Shown in pieces: positions 19,219 to 28,473 of a stretch of 64,000 nucleotides of DNA. The stretch spans positions 2,505,001 through 2,569,000 of the forward strand of contig NZ_CP042808.1 of NCBI RefSeq assembly GCF_004014775.2. Direction: 5' to 3'. Below the pieces are notes generated by a model. That model had not been told where the DNA came from. It was given only the letters and a program-made list of their open reading frames with translations, and searched no databases. The position numbers and the translations under genes are program-made. Origin of the DNA: Acetobacter oryzoeni. GTDB taxonomy: Bacteria > Pseudomonadota > Alphaproteobacteria > Acetobacterales > Acetobacteraceae. Within the stretch, counting starts at the first letter, position 1. Every line of letters starts with the position of its first letter.

Positions 19219-19404
19219 ATGCGCCTACTTTTGGCATTACTGTTTCCGTGGTTTCAGTTTTTTACGATTGGCCGCCCATTTTCGGGCATTATCTGCCTGA
19301 TATTGCAGATAACTGTTATCGGCTGGATTCCGGCAGCCATCTGGTCTGTTTATGCGCTCAACCAATATGAAACAGATAAAAAACTTTCCCGGATGAGCCG
19401 ATAA
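19219..19404 (+). CDS. YqaE/Pmp3-like small membrane protein
   Basis: 61 residues with two hydrophobic helices: LLALLFPWFQFFTIG and IICLILQITVIGWIPAAIWSV, separated by a short GRPFSG turn. The second helix ends in GWIPAAIWSVYAL, which matches the GxIPGxIHAxYVL pattern of the Pmp3 (UPF0057) family. These peptides sit in the cytoplasmic membrane and affect membrane potential or salt tolerance in other organisms. An AAGGAG site lies 8 bases before the ATG and a terminator follows, supporting a real gene. Confidence 0.75.
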   Translation: MRLLLALLFPWFQFFTIGRPFSGIICLILQITVIGWIPAAIWSVYALNQYETDKKLSRMSR

Positions 19405-19426
19405 AAACCCAATACATAGGTTAATG

Positions 19427-19458
19427 AAAAAGGCGGCTCCCTATGGGAACCGCCTTTT
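19427..19458. terminator. Bidirectional terminator
   Basis: AAAAGGCGG and CCGCCTTTT arms with an inner CCC/GGG stem and a TAT loop, between the convergent Pmp3-like and nitronate monooxygenase genes. Confidence 0.8.
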
Positions 19459-19490
19459 CCTTGGATAATCAGTATTTACCCTTGCTGGAT

Positions 19491-20909
19491 TTAACGCCCG
19501 GTCATAATCCGATCCACCAACTGCTGCACCGTTGGCACAAACCCGTTGGCATAGAAAGGATCGGTCGCAAAACGCCATGCGTTTGTGCCACCGAACATCA
19601 GATTATGATCCAGCACCTGAGCCGCATCCGGCCCGCTGGCATGCGCCACAGCCTGCAGTGTTTTCTGAATACAGAAAGAACGTGGGTCTGCCTTATGGCC
19701 CGTGGAATAATTGGGCCCACGCTGGCTCCAGTTAGAGAACTGGCATTCAGACAGACAGCCCATGCAATCGGCCTGATCTGCCAGAATCTCACGCGCTCTG
19801 TCTGGTGTTACAAAAATCAGCGTAGAATCTTGGGTACGAAGGGCTTCAGTAAAGCCCTGCTGTTCCCACTGCTGGATACGCGGCAGATCATCAGCCTTTA
19901 CAAACACTTCGCGCTTACGCGCACCAATGCCGTAGGGCACGACCAGATCTTCTTCTGCTGCCATAGCAAAAGGAACTTGCCGCTCTGACCGTTCACGCAA
20001 TTCCTGCAAGAAACTGTTGTTAACTGCAGATGAGTAAAAGCCCGTGGGAGAGAAGCGGTTCAGGTATACATCACCCTTTTTCAGGGTAAGCAAGCGCTGC
20101 TTCCATGCCTCTGGAATAGGGCTCTCCTTCGTCAACAGTGGGCGTGTGCCAAACTGGAACACAATGGGGCCAAGCTCAGGATTATCAATCCAGTCTTCCC
20201 ATTCTTCCAGCCACCACACACCACCCGCCATGATGATAGGCGTAGTATCCAATCCAAATCCGCGCATAAGTTTACGCAAAGCTGCAACGCGTGGGTAAGG
20301 ATCTTCCGGCTTTAACGGATTTTCCGTGTTGGAAAGGCCATTATGCCCCCCTGCACGCCAAGGATCTTCATAAACCACGCCGCCTAGCAAATCGGCAGAT
20401 TTATGGTAAGCCCGCTTCCACAGCGCATTAAAAGCGCGTGCAGATGACACGATGGGGTAATAATGCACCCCAAACCGTGTTGCAATTTCAGACAGCCGAT
20501 ACGGCATACCCGCGCCGCATGTAAGACCGTGGATAAGGCCCGGTGCGCCTTCCAGCACGCCGGTAATCACCCGCTCGGCTGATCCCATTTCCCACAGAAT
20601 GTTGGCATGAATCCGGCCTTTTCCACCGGACATTTCATGCGCCACACGCGCTTGGGTAATACCACCACGAATGGCGTAATCTACCAGTTCCTCATGCCGC
20701 TCACGGCGCGTACGACCGTGATAGATCTGGGGAACTGGCTGCCCGTTTTCATCATAACTATCTGCATTGACGATAGAAACCGTGCCTGCGCCACCTGCTG
20801 CAGCCCACGCCCCGGCCGATACGCCTGTGGAGACAGAAACCCCCTTACCGCCTTCCACCAGCGGTAGGATATCCACACCCCCCATGCGAACCGTATTGAT
20901 CGCCTTCAT
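19491..20909 (-). CDS. Nitronate monooxygenase-like FMN flavoprotein
   Basis: 472 residues, longer than classic NMO (about 320-380). TIM-barrel FMN features are seen: GGKGVSVSTGVSAG near residue 20, GLTCGAGMPYRL, the GGHNG phosphate/His motif near 195, and PIIMAGGVWW. The C-terminal part has a CMGCLSEC cluster plus one more Cys, which could bind metal or an iron-sulfur centre. The family oxidises nitronates or other carbanions with O2 or NAD(P)H. The extended group with the Cys cluster is annotated only as NAD(P)H-dependent flavin oxidoreductase. Exact substrate unknown. Confidence 0.78.
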   Translation of the reverse strand: MKAINTVRMGGVDILPLVEGGKGVSVSTGVSAGAWAAAGGAGTVSIVNADSYDENGQPVPQIYHGRTRRERHEELVDYAIRGGITQARVAHEMSGGKGRIHANILWEMGSAERVITGVLEGAPGLIHGLTCGAGMPYRLSEIATRFGVHYYPIVSSARAFNALWKRAYHKSADLLGGVVYEDPWRAGGHNGLSNTENPLKPEDPYPRVAALRKLMRGFGLDTTPIIMAGGVWWLEEWEDWIDNPELGPIVFQFGTRPLLTKESPIPEAWKQRLLTLKKGDVYLNRFSPTGFYSSAVNNSFLQELRERSERQVPFAMAAEEDLVVPYGIGARKREVFVKADDLPRIQQWEQQGFTEALRTQDSTLIFVTPDRAREILADQADCMGCLSECQFSNWSQRGPNYSTGHKADPRSFCIQKTLQAVAHASGPDAAQVLDHNLMFGGTNAWRFATDPFYANGFVPTVQQLVDRIMTGR

Positions 20910-20968
20910 GACCGTCCTATCGTTCCTGCAACTATCCGTATGGTTGAAACTGACCCGAAAAGGGATGC

Positions 20969-23119
20969 TTATTCAGCATCCCGACGGGGGCCACGTGAGG
21001 GCTTTTCACCCACAGTTTCCGTGATATCCGCACCTGTGTTCTGATCAACAACACGCATGGACAGCTTAACCTTACCGCGATCATCAAAGCCGATGACCTT
21101 GACTTTCACGGTGTCGCCTTCCTTCACCACATCCGTGGTTTTACCAACGCGACCCTGCGCCAGTTCGGAAATGTGCACCAGGCCATCACGCGCACCAAGG
21201 AAGTTTACAAACGCACCAAAGTCTGCCGTTTTAACAACCTTACCATCGTAAATGCGGCCCAGCTCTGGTTCCGCTACAATGCCGTTGATCCGATCGATGG
21301 CCTTCTGTGCCTGATCATCAGAAGCTGCGGCAATGGTGATTGTGCCGTCATCCCCAATATCAACCTTGGCGCCAGAATATTCCACGATTTCACGGATCAC
21401 TTTACCGCCAGAACCGATCACATCACGGATCTTTTCCCGGGGCACTTTCATGGTGGTGATCTTCGGTGCTGTGGAAGACACGTTGGTGCGTGTTTCTGTC
21501 AGCGCCTTGCTCATTTCACCCAGAATGTGCATCCGGCCATCACGAGCCTGGCCCAGAGCAATCTTCATGATTTCCGGCGTGATGGAGGTAATCTTAATAT
21601 CCATCTGCAGGGCTGTCACACCCTGTTCGGTGCCGGCTACCTTGAAGTCCATATCCCCAAGGTGATCTTCATCGCCAAGGATATCGGACAGAACAGCGAA
21701 ATCATCGCCTTCCTTGATCAGACCCATGGCGATACCAGCAACCGGGCGCTTCAACGGCACACCAGCATCCATCAGAGCCAGAGAGCCACCGCATACGGTT
21801 GCCATGGAGGAAGAACCGTTGCTTTCCGTAATTTCGGAAACCACACGCACTGTGTACGGGAATTCCTTACGGGAAGGCATCAGCGGGTGAATAGCGCGCC
21901 ATGCCAGCTTGCCATGCCCGATTTCACGACGACCTGGAGAACCGATACGCCCACATTCCCCCACAGAGAAGGGCGGAAAGTTATAATGCAGCATGAAGTT
22001 GGTGCGGTATTCACCTTCCAGCGCATCAATAACCTGTTCGTCCTGCCCGGTGCCCAGCGTGGTCACAACCAGCGCCTGTGTTTCACCACGAGTGAACAGG
22101 GAAGAACCATGCACGCGCGGCAGAATGCCCACTTCCGGCACGATTGGGCGAACAGTTACCAGATCACGGCCATCAATACGCTTGCCGGTTTTCAGAACGG
22201 AAGACCGCACCACGTCAGCTTCCAGATCCTTGATCATCGGCTTGGCAGCAGCAACATCCAGTTCATCAGCCGTCAGCTTTTCAACAATCGCTTCACGCGC
22301 AGCTTTCAGCTTTTCGTAGCGGACCTGCTTCTGCTTTTCTTTGTAAGCATCAGCAATCAGCTTGCGGCCAGCTTTTTCAACCTGCTTGCGCAGCTGAATT
22401 TCTTCCTTGGTCGGCTCTGCCAGTGCCCAAGGTTCCTTGGCTGCGTGTTCTGCCAAGGAGATAATGGCATCCAGAACCGGCTGGAATGCTGTATGGCCGA
22501 ATGTTACAGCATCCAGCATCACTTCTTCAGACAGTTCGGAAGCTTCGGATTCCACCATCAGCACGCCTTCAGCCGTGCCAGCCACAACCAGTTCCAGATC
22601 TGATTCTTTGATCTGTTCCTGTGTGGGGTTCAGGATGAATGCGCCATCCTTAAAGCCAACGCGGGCAGCGCCAACGGGGCCAAAGAACGGAATACCAGAC
22701 AGGGTCAGAGCTGCGGAGCAACCGATCAGCGCAGGAATGGAAGGATCATTTTCCATATCGTGCGTCAGCACGGTAGCAATCACCTGCACTTCATTGCGGA
22801 ACCCTTCGGGGAACAGCGGACGCAGCGGGCGATCAATCAGGCGGGAAACCAGGGTTTCGTTTTCAGAAGGACGACCTTCGCGCTTGAAGAAACCACCCGG
22901 AATCTTACCAGCGGCGTAAGCTTTTTCCTGATAGTTAACCGTCAGCGGGAAGAAATCCTGACCCGGCTTTACGTCTTTTGCGCCAACGGCGGTGCACAAT
23001 ACAACGGTTTCACCGTAGGTAACCATAACGGCGCCATCAGCCTGACGGGCAACCTTACCGGTTTCCAGAATCAGTGGGCGGCCGCCCCATTCAATCTCTT
23101 TACGGAAGTAGTTAAACAT
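20969..23119 (-). CDS. pnp: Polyribonucleotide nucleotidyltransferase (PNPase)
   Basis: 716 residues, normal length. Domain order: two RNase PH barrels joined by an all-alpha linker, then a KH domain ([20 protein letters not shown]) and a C-terminal S1 domain ([19 protein letters not shown]). The second RNase PH core has [19 protein letters not shown] with the phosphorolysis Asp residues. It degrades RNA 3'-5' with phosphate in the degradosome. It follows rpsO in the classical truB-rpsO-pnp order. Confidence 0.97.
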   Translation of the reverse strand: MFNYFRKEIEWGGRPLILETGKVARQADGAVMVTYGETVVLCTAVGAKDVKPGQDFFPLTVNYQEKAYAAGKIPGGFFKREGRPSENETLVSRLIDRPLRPLFPEGFRNEVQVIATVLTHDMENDPSIPALIGCSAALTLSGIPFFGPVGAARVGFKDGAFILNPTQEQIKESDLELVVAGTAEGVLMVESEASELSEEVMLDAVTFGHTAFQPVLDAIISLAEHAAKEPWALAEPTKEEIQLRKQVEKAGRKLIADAYKEKQKQVRYEKLKAAREAIVEKLTADELDVAAAKPMIKDLEADVVRSSVLKTGKRIDGRDLVTVRPIVPEVGILPRVHGSSLFTRGETQALVVTTLGTGQDEQVIDALEGEYRTNFMLHYNFPPFSVGECGRIGSPGRREIGHGKLAWRAIHPLMPSRKEFPYTVRVVSEITESNGSSSMATVCGGSLALMDAGVPLKRPVAGIAMGLIKEGDDFAVLSDILGDEDHLGDMDFKVAGTEQGVTALQMDIKITSITPEIMKIALGQARDGRMHILGEMSKALTETRTNVSSTAPKITTMKVPREKIRDVIGSGGKVIREIVEYSGAKVDIGDDGTITIAAASDDQAQKAIDRINGIVAEPELGRIYDGKVVKTADFGAFVNFLGARDGLVHISELAQGRVGKTTDVVKEGDTVKVKVIGFDDRGKVKLSMRVVDQNTGADITETVGEKPSRGPRRDAE

Positions 23120-23343
23120 TCTGTAAGCCTCTGTTTTATTTCACTTCAGAGCCACAGAACAACAGGACAGACCGGCTGGGCGGACAGCGCCTCGGACGGC
23201 ATGGTGACTGGCGGAACAAACCTCCCAGGCGCCATGTGGTCGGAAACGCCGTGGCTTACCGGGCACGAAACGCCCTGATGTAAAACCTGTGGCTGTATCC
23301 AATATGGTAACGCCAACAAACAAGTGCCAGCGAAAATCCCGAA

Positions 23344-23381
23344 CGGGAAGAGAGATCATGTATGCACAATCCCTCTTCCCG
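23344..23381 (-). promoter_or_regulatory. Long hairpin between rpsO and pnp
   Basis: CGGGAAGAG pairs exactly with CTCTTCCCG (23381-23373 and 23352-23344 on the minus strand), extended inward by four more pairs (one G-U), leaving a 12-base loop. It could end rpsO transcripts or be an RNase III site that starts PNPase autocontrol, as known in E. coli. The rest of 23120-23343 shows no gene. Confidence 0.6.
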
Positions 23382-23396
23382 CCCGTTAAGCCGGTT

Positions 23397-23666
23397 TTAG
23401 CGGCGCAGGCCCAGGCGGCCAATCAGCGTTTCATAACGCGTCTGGCTCTTGCCCTTCAGGTAGTCCAGCATGCTGCGGCGACGACCAACGAGAATCAGCA
23501 GACCACGGCGAGAATGGAAGTCCTTCGCGTGGGTCTTCAGATGTTCGGTCAGGTTGTTAATCCGTTCGGTCAGGATCGCCACCTGCACTTCCGGGGAGCC
23601 CGTATCACCCGGTGCAGTCTGGTATTCAGCAATAACTTGCGTGCGACGTTCAGCAGTAATCGACAT
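23397..23666 (-). CDS. rpsO: 30S ribosomal protein S15
   Basis: 89 residues from the ATG at 23666 (MSITAERR); a GTG one codon earlier is not needed. Family landmarks: [34 protein letters not shown] and [13 protein letters not shown], which contact 16S rRNA helices 20-22. A GGAGA site is placed correctly. It lies between truB and pnp. Confidence 0.97.
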   Translation of the reverse strand: MSITAERRTQVIAEYQTAPGDTGSPEVQVAILTERINNLTEHLKTHAKDFHSRRGLLILVGRRRSMLDYLKGKSQTRYETLIGRLGLRR

Positions 23667-23697
23667 CACATGTCTCCATCAAAAAACATATCAGGTT

Positions 23698-24615
23698 TTA
23701 GAGAATCCGTACCGGCTTCAACCATCCGTCTTCCAGACGGCCAATACCCAGCACGTGCTCACCGTCCATAACACGCACAACGCCCCCTTCCTCGGCGGTC
23801 TGTGGGATACGCCCCATCAGATCAACAAGGCCGAGAGCTTGCCCGTGCCGTAGCAGAACTGCTTCATCCTGTGTCAAGGCCAGCGCCGGGATGTCGGCCA
23901 GCGCGGTCGAGACCGGACGCAGAAGTTCCGGTGAAGCATGGGCGTTGTCGTCGTTTGGGGTGATTTTGTCCAGCACAATCGCATCGGCTTCTGTAAAAGG
24001 CCCCACGCGCAGGCGGCGCAGCACGGTAATATGGCCCACAGTTCCGCATGCCAGAGCCACATCACGCGCCAGCGCACGCATGTAAACACCTTTGCCGGAT
24101 TCGACCTCAAACACCGCGGTATCCCGATCTGGCCGTTCAATCAGCTCAAACCGATCCACCCGTGCAGGCCGTGGCGGCAATTCTGGCGGACGGCCTTCTC
24201 GCGCCATATCGTAAGAACGCTCTCCACCCACTTTCAAGGCAGAAAAAACGGGCGGCACCTGCATGATATCGCCTGTAAGCGCCGGCAAGGCAGCACGCAG
24301 TTCTTCATCTGAAGGGCGTACATCAGATGTACCAATAACATTGCCATCGGCATCATCGCTATCACGCGCCTCACCCATCTTAAGGGTAAAGCGGTACACC
24401 TTGGTGCCATCCATAACATAAGGCACAGTTTTGGTGGCCGCACCAAAAGCCAAAGGCAGCAGCCCTGTTGCCAACGGATCCAATGTGCCGCCGTGCCCTA
24501 CCTTTTGCGCATCAAACAGCCTCTTGGCACGCCCCACCACCTGCGTTGATGTCATGCCGGAAGGCTTGTCTACTATCAGCCAGCCGTTAAGGGGCCGCCC
24601 ACGTCTGCGTCGCAT
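23698..24615 (-). CDS. truB: tRNA pseudouridine(55) synthase
   Basis: 305 residues from the ATG at 24615, which has CGGGAG 5-6 bases upstream; an ATG at 24648 adds 11 residues. Motifs: NGWLIVDKPSGMTSTQ, the catalytic Asp in HGGTLDPLATGLL (D46) and the KVYRF strand. The C-terminal half carries the PUA-like extension. It makes pseudouridine 55 in the T-loop of tRNAs. It starts the truB-rpsO-pnp group. Confidence 0.94.
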   Translation of the reverse strand: MRRRRGRPLNGWLIVDKPSGMTSTQVVGRAKRLFDAQKVGHGGTLDPLATGLLPLAFGAATKTVPYVMDGTKVYRFTLKMGEARDSDDADGNVIGTSDVRPSDEELRAALPALTGDIMQVPPVFSALKVGGERSYDMAREGRPPELPPRPARVDRFELIERPDRDTAVFEVESGKGVYMRALARDVALACGTVGHITVLRRLRVGPFTEADAIVLDKITPNDDNAHASPELLRPVSTALADIPALALTQDEAVLLRHGQALGLVDLMGRIPQTAEEGGVVRVMDGEHVLGIGRLEDGWLKPVRIL

Positions 24616-24648
24616 GAAAACTCCCGTATGCGATTCATCAAATACCAT

Positions 24649-24921
24649 GCAGCAGCCATGAACGGCTCAGCCAGAAGGTTTTTGCGTTTGTATCAAGACC
24701 TAATAATTATGGAGTGCATACTCCATCTGGCGCAGCATGTAGCCGAAGGCCACCATGCCATGCAATGTTGCCATCAGGCGCAATGCTGGCCTGTCAAAAA
24801 GGACTGTCAGCCAAGTTATTGCTCTTAAACCAAGGTAAACCCAAGGTTTACCACTTCTAGCATGTGTGTGCCAAAGGGGCTGGTCATAGGCTTGCCTGTG
24901 CCGTAATGTCGCCACCAAATT
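24649..24921. other. Intergenic region upstream of the mla operon with two inverted repeats
   Basis: No gene is supported here. Two inverted repeats are seen: ATGGAGT-GCAT-ACTCCAT at 24709-24726, and GGTAAACC-CAA-GGTTTACC at 24834-24852, which lies 70 bases before the mlaE start. The second is a candidate operator or leader hairpin. It also forms a direct repeat CCAAGGT at 24830 and 24841. Confidence 0.5.
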
Positions 24922-26079
24922 ATGGCTGATCAATCTCCCCCTTCCGGTCTTAACAAGGCTGCCGATACACCTTCGTGGTCTCTTCAGAACACGGCAGATG
25001 GCGTATGCTTGAGTATTGAAGGGGCTTGGACAGTTCAGGCTGGCGGAACAACACCTTTTCCACAAGATAAACTACCTGTTGAACCCGGCCATATTCTCCA
25101 CATCGATACAACCGGTTTAAAAAACTGGGATTCAGCCTTTGTTGCTTTCCTGTGGGATGTCAAACAAGCTGCCAGCAAGGCACAGCTTCACTTTGACGAG
25201 CAAAACCTTCCTGCGCCCGCGCAAAGGCTTTTGGCCCTTTTACCCGATGCACCTGCTGAGCCCGCACAACCACCACGCAATAATGAAGGCATTTTTGCAC
25301 AGGTAGGTGACGCAACTCTTAATGGATTGGCCGAAACCGGCACAGTAAGTGAGCTGGCATTAGAGACAGCTAAAGGTGCCGCACAGGCTGTACGTGGCAA
25401 AAGTGCCATGCGCATGAAAGACCTGTTGCTGGATATCTGGAATGCTGGCCCCGATGCCTTGCTGATTGTTGGCATCGTCAACTTTCTTGTCGGTGCCATT
25501 CTGGCTTTTGTCGGCTTGGTTGAACTGCGGAAATTTGCTGCAGAAATTTACGTTACAGATTTGGTTGGCATTGCCTGTGCGCGTGAAATTTCTGCCATCA
25601 TGACAGCCATTATTATGGCGGGCCGGACCGGTGGCGCTTATGCAGCCCGCATTTCCACCATGCTGGGCAACGAAGAAATTGATGCCCTACAGGTATTTGG
25701 CATCCCTATCTCCAGCTACATTCTGCTGCCATCCATTGTGTCTCTGGCGCTGATGATGCCGCTACTTTATCTGTACGGCACCATTATTGCGATCTTTGGC
25801 GGCTTTGCCGTATCCATGAGCATGATGGACGTTTCCCCCATCGGCTACTGGATTTCCACCTTTGATGGCGTTGAGCTGAAGGAATTTATCTTCGGGTTTA
25901 TCAAATCCTTCTTTTTTGCCAGCTTCATTGCTCTGGCCGCCTGCCGTGTGGGCCTGAAAGCCGGCCGCAGTGCCGCTGATGTGGGTGTTGCCGCCACACG
26001 CGCCGTGGTGATTGGTATTGTAGGCATTATTGCCATGGATGCCATTTTTGCCGTGATAGCCAACGCGCTTGGAATCTGA
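24922..26079 (+). CDS. mlaE: MlaE-family lipid ABC transporter permease with N-terminal STAS-like domain
   Basis: 385 residues, about 120 longer than E. coli MlaE (260). The first ~110 residues resemble a STAS/MlaB-type domain (HILHIDTTGLKNWDSAFVAF has the DxxGLxxxDSA pattern). The rest is the MlaE permease: several membrane helices, the conserved EISAIMTAIIMAGRTGGAYAA core, EIDALQVFG and the late GLKAGRSAADVG loop. It acts in the inner membrane to move phospholipids. The MlaB function appears fused here. It overlaps mlaF by one base (TGATG), so the genes are coupled. No clear Shine-Dalgarno is seen before the ATG. Confidence 0.9.
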   Translation: MADQSPPSGLNKAADTPSWSLQNTADGVCLSIEGAWTVQAGGTTPFPQDKLPVEPGHILHIDTTGLKNWDSAFVAFLWDVKQAASKAQLHFDEQNLPAPAQRLLALLPDAPAEPAQPPRNNEGIFAQVGDATLNGLAETGTVSELALETAKGAAQAVRGKSAMRMKDLLLDIWNAGPDALLIVGIVNFLVGAILAFVGLVELRKFAAEIYVTDLVGIACAREISAIMTAIIMAGRTGGAYAARISTMLGNEEIDALQVFGIPISSYILLPSIVSLALMMPLLYLYGTIIAIFGGFAVSMSMMDVSPIGYWISTFDGVELKEFIFGFIKSFFFASFIALAACRVGLKAGRSAADVGVAATRAVVIGIVGIIAMDAIFAVIANALGI

Positions 26080-26864
26080 TGATGTCTGACGCTGAAACCC
26101 TTATTTCCGTCCGCGATTTGCAGTTATCGTTTGGCCCCAAGATCATTCAGAAAAATGTTTCCTTTGATCTAAAGCGCGGTTCTATCTTTGCCATTATGGG
26201 CGGTTCAGGTTGCGGCAAAAGCACGCTGCTTAAAAGCATGATCGGGCTGCTGCGCCCCACTGCCGGGCAGATTTTGGTAGATGGAGAAGATTACTGGGCG
26301 CAACCCGATGCCCGCCGCACGGATATCAATCACCGATACGGTGTGCTGTTTCAGAGCGGTGCTTTGTGGAGCTCCATGACGGTAGGAGAAAACGTCGCCC
26401 TGCCTTTGGAGATGTTCACTTCGCTTAAGCCTGACACCATTCGGCGTCTGGTGGAACTCAAGCTCGGGTTTGTGGGTATGGAACAGGCGATTGATCTGTT
26501 CCCCTCCGAAATATCCGGTGGCATGTGCAAACGTGCAGGCCTGGCGCGTGCCATAGCCCTGGAACCCGACATTCTGTTTTTTGATGAACCCTCCGCAGGG
26601 CTAGACCCCATTACATCTGCCCGGTTGGATGATCTGATCCTGACATTACGGGATGGGCTGGGGGCAACCATTATGATTGTCAGCCACGAACTGCCCAGCC
26701 TGTTTGCCATTGCAGACGATGGCATCTTTTTAGATGCCAAAACACACACACCTATTGCGCATGGTTCACCGCGCGCATTGCACGACACCTGCAAGATTCC
26801 TGAGGTAACGGCGTTTATGAACCGATCTGCCTCTATTCCCTCCGCAGACAAGACAGAAGGCTGA
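26079..26864 (+). CDS. mlaF: MlaF-family ABC transporter ATP-binding protein
   Basis: 261 residues. Walker A is GGSGCGKST (residues 41-49), the signature is EISGGMCKRAGLARA (an MlaF-type variant of LSGGQ), and Walker B is DILFFDEPSAGLDP. A Q-loop LFQSGALWSSMTV links to the permease. It powers the MlaE complex from the cytoplasm. It is followed by mlaD after 5 bases. Confidence 0.94.
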   Translation: MMSDAETLISVRDLQLSFGPKIIQKNVSFDLKRGSIFAIMGGSGCGKSTLLKSMIGLLRPTAGQILVDGEDYWAQPDARRTDINHRYGVLFQSGALWSSMTVGENVALPLEMFTSLKPDTIRRLVELKLGFVGMEQAIDLFPSEISGGMCKRAGLARAIALEPDILFFDEPSAGLDPITSARLDDLILTLRDGLGATIMIVSHELPSLFAIADDGIFLDAKTHTPIAHGSPRALHDTCKIPEVTAFMNRSASIPSADKTEG

Positions 26865-26869
26865 ACGGC

Positions 26870-27826
26870 ATGTCTCAAAGCACAAACCGGAAAACTCTGA
26901 TCGGCGCGTTTGTGATCCTTGGCGGCTTGCTGGGCCTGTTCATTATCATGGCTTTTGGGCACATGCGCTTCTTCACCCCCTCGCGTGAAGCTGCCGTTGT
27001 GTTCCAGAACTCCATCACCGGCCTGTCTGTGGGTGCACCCGTAAATTTCCGCGGCGTTAAGGTGGGAACGGTTAAAAGCATTACCCTGCGCTTTGATCCG
27101 CAGGACCGTAAAGCTTACATTCCTGTTGTGCTCACGCTAGAGCCAGACCAGATCCATGTGGTGAAAGACGTGCCGGGAGGCACCAAAGTCAGCATTCAGG
27201 AAATGATCAGCAATGGTTTGCGTGCCGAACTGAACCTGCAAAGCTTTGTAACAGGGCAGTCCAACATCGAGCTGGATTTTGATAAATCCGTTACGCCTGT
27301 TCTGCACCCACGCATTACCAACCTGCCGGAAATTCCTGTCCGTCTTTCCACTATGGAAAAGCTGAAAGACACCATTGGCCAGATTCCCATCAAGGATATC
27401 AGCCATCATGCTGATCTGGCCCTGCTTTCCATTACCTCCTTGAGCGATCATTTGCGTGAGGACCTGCCGCCGCTGATTTCCAGCGTGAAGGAAACGGCTG
27501 ATCGTTCCCACGAAACAGTGCAGGCTGCAACAGATGCCATTAAGGATCTACAGGCCAAGCTGGATGTGACACTGTTGAAAATGGACAAGCTGATGGATAC
27601 CGGCAATACGCAGCTTGATGCCCGTGGCAAGGATCTGCACGCAACATTGGCCTCTGCTACAAAAACTCTGGATTCCTTGCAGGATATCCTTTCACCACGT
27701 TCTATCGACCGAGCAAATCTGGATGCCTCCCTGCGAGATATTGCTGCAGCAGCAGCCTCGCTACGTGGCTTCGCCAGCGATGTGGAACGTAACCCGCAAC
27801 TTCTGCTGATGGGACGCCGTCCATGA
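26870..27826 (+). CDS. mlaD: MlaD-type MCE protein
   Basis: 318 residues: one N-terminal membrane helix (TLIGAFVILGGLLGLFIIMAF) and one MCE domain (VVFQNSITGLSVGAPVNFRG, then VKVGTVKSI). A long helical C-terminus (about 170-318) with heptad-like segments follows; this is longer than E. coli MlaD (183) and suggests a coiled shuttle or needle. MCE proteins form a hexameric ring that guides lipid across the periplasm. The C-terminal helical tail ends with RNPQLLLMGRRP. Overlaps the next gene by 4 bases. Confidence 0.9.
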   Translation: MSQSTNRKTLIGAFVILGGLLGLFIIMAFGHMRFFTPSREAAVVFQNSITGLSVGAPVNFRGVKVGTVKSITLRFDPQDRKAYIPVVLTLEPDQIHVVKDVPGGTKVSIQEMISNGLRAELNLQSFVTGQSNIELDFDKSVTPVLHPRITNLPEIPVRLSTMEKLKDTIGQIPIKDISHHADLALLSITSLSDHLREDLPPLISSVKETADRSHETVQAATDAIKDLQAKLDVTLLKMDKLMDTGNTQLDARGKDLHATLASATKTLDSLQDILSPRSIDRANLDASLRDIAAAAASLRGFASDVERNPQLLLMGRRP

Positions 27827-28413
27827 TGTTTCCTCCACGCCGTATTGCTCTGGCTTTTCTGGGGGCATGCACCCTGCTTGCAGGTTGTGCCTCTCCCCCT
27901 CTTCGGCTGTACACACTTGGGATGCCGGGCGACCGGGATGTTCAACAGCCGCATCTTTCCGCCCGTTTGACCACAATAGAAATCAGCCGCACGGTATTGC
28001 CTGATTATCTGGATAGCCAAGACATGATCACCCGGCAGGGAGAAGAGGTCATTCGTAGCCCGCGTTCGCGCTGGGCAACGCGGCTTTCTCTCGGCATTAC
28101 AGATTTGGTGACCAACGAAATTGCATCATCCCACCCCAATGAACTGATTACAGACCAGCCATTGGCAGATGCAGCCAATATGCGCGTTCAGATTAACGTT
28201 TCACGCTTTGATGTGAATGTAGATGGTCAAGCAGTTTTGGACGCAAACTGGGCTGTTATCCCCCGGGATCCTAAAAAACCGCTCATTCGCAACCGTGCGC
28301 ACCTCACGGCCACAGGATCTGTTTCTACAGATGCGGATACAGCATCTTTAATGCGTAAGCTGGTTATTCAGCTGGCAGATCAAGTTAATCTTTCCATTCC
28401 ACCCACACAGTAA
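27823..28413 (+). CDS. ABC-type transport auxiliary lipoprotein (PqiC-like)
   Basis: 196 residues with a lipoprotein signal; the lipobox is LLAGC, giving an acylated Cys at about residue 22. The mature part has LRLYTLGMPG and a PNMRVQINVSRF-type strand (here AANMRVQINVSRFDV), as in the ABC_trans_aux (PF03886) family. It occupies the place where MlaC would be, so this operon resembles the MlaEFD-plus-lipoprotein type seen in alphaproteobacteria. It probably links the MCE complex to the outer membrane. Coupled to mlaD by ATGA. Confidence 0.85.
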   Translation: MMFPPRRIALAFLGACTLLAGCASPPLRLYTLGMPGDRDVQQPHLSARLTTIEISRTVLPDYLDSQDMITRQGEEVIRSPRSRWATRLSLGITDLVTNEIASSHPNELITDQPLADAANMRVQINVSRFDVNVDGQAVLDANWAVIPRDPKKPLIRNRAHLTATGSVSTDADTASLMRKLVIQLADQVNLSIPPTQ

Positions 28414-28473
28414 AAAGCGACCCGATATAACCATTCCCGCACTTTCCGGATAATTATATCGGGCCAAGCTTTT
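28413..28473. terminator. Large bidirectional stem-loop between convergent genes
   Basis: CCCGATATAA (28421-28430) pairs with TTATATCGGG (28454-28463), flanked by AAAAGC and GCTTTT, so a terminator-like structure exists in both directions between the lipoprotein and glycosyltransferase genes. Confidence 0.6.

Noticed and set aside
21173..22603. 476-codon open frame on the plus strand
   Set aside because: Antisense to pnp with low-complexity residues and no start context; a shadow of strong codon bias.
24700..25065. 121-codon open frame on the minus strand upstream of mla
   Set aside because: Overlaps the start of mlaE on the other strand and lacks protein-like features; the region is better seen as regulatory.
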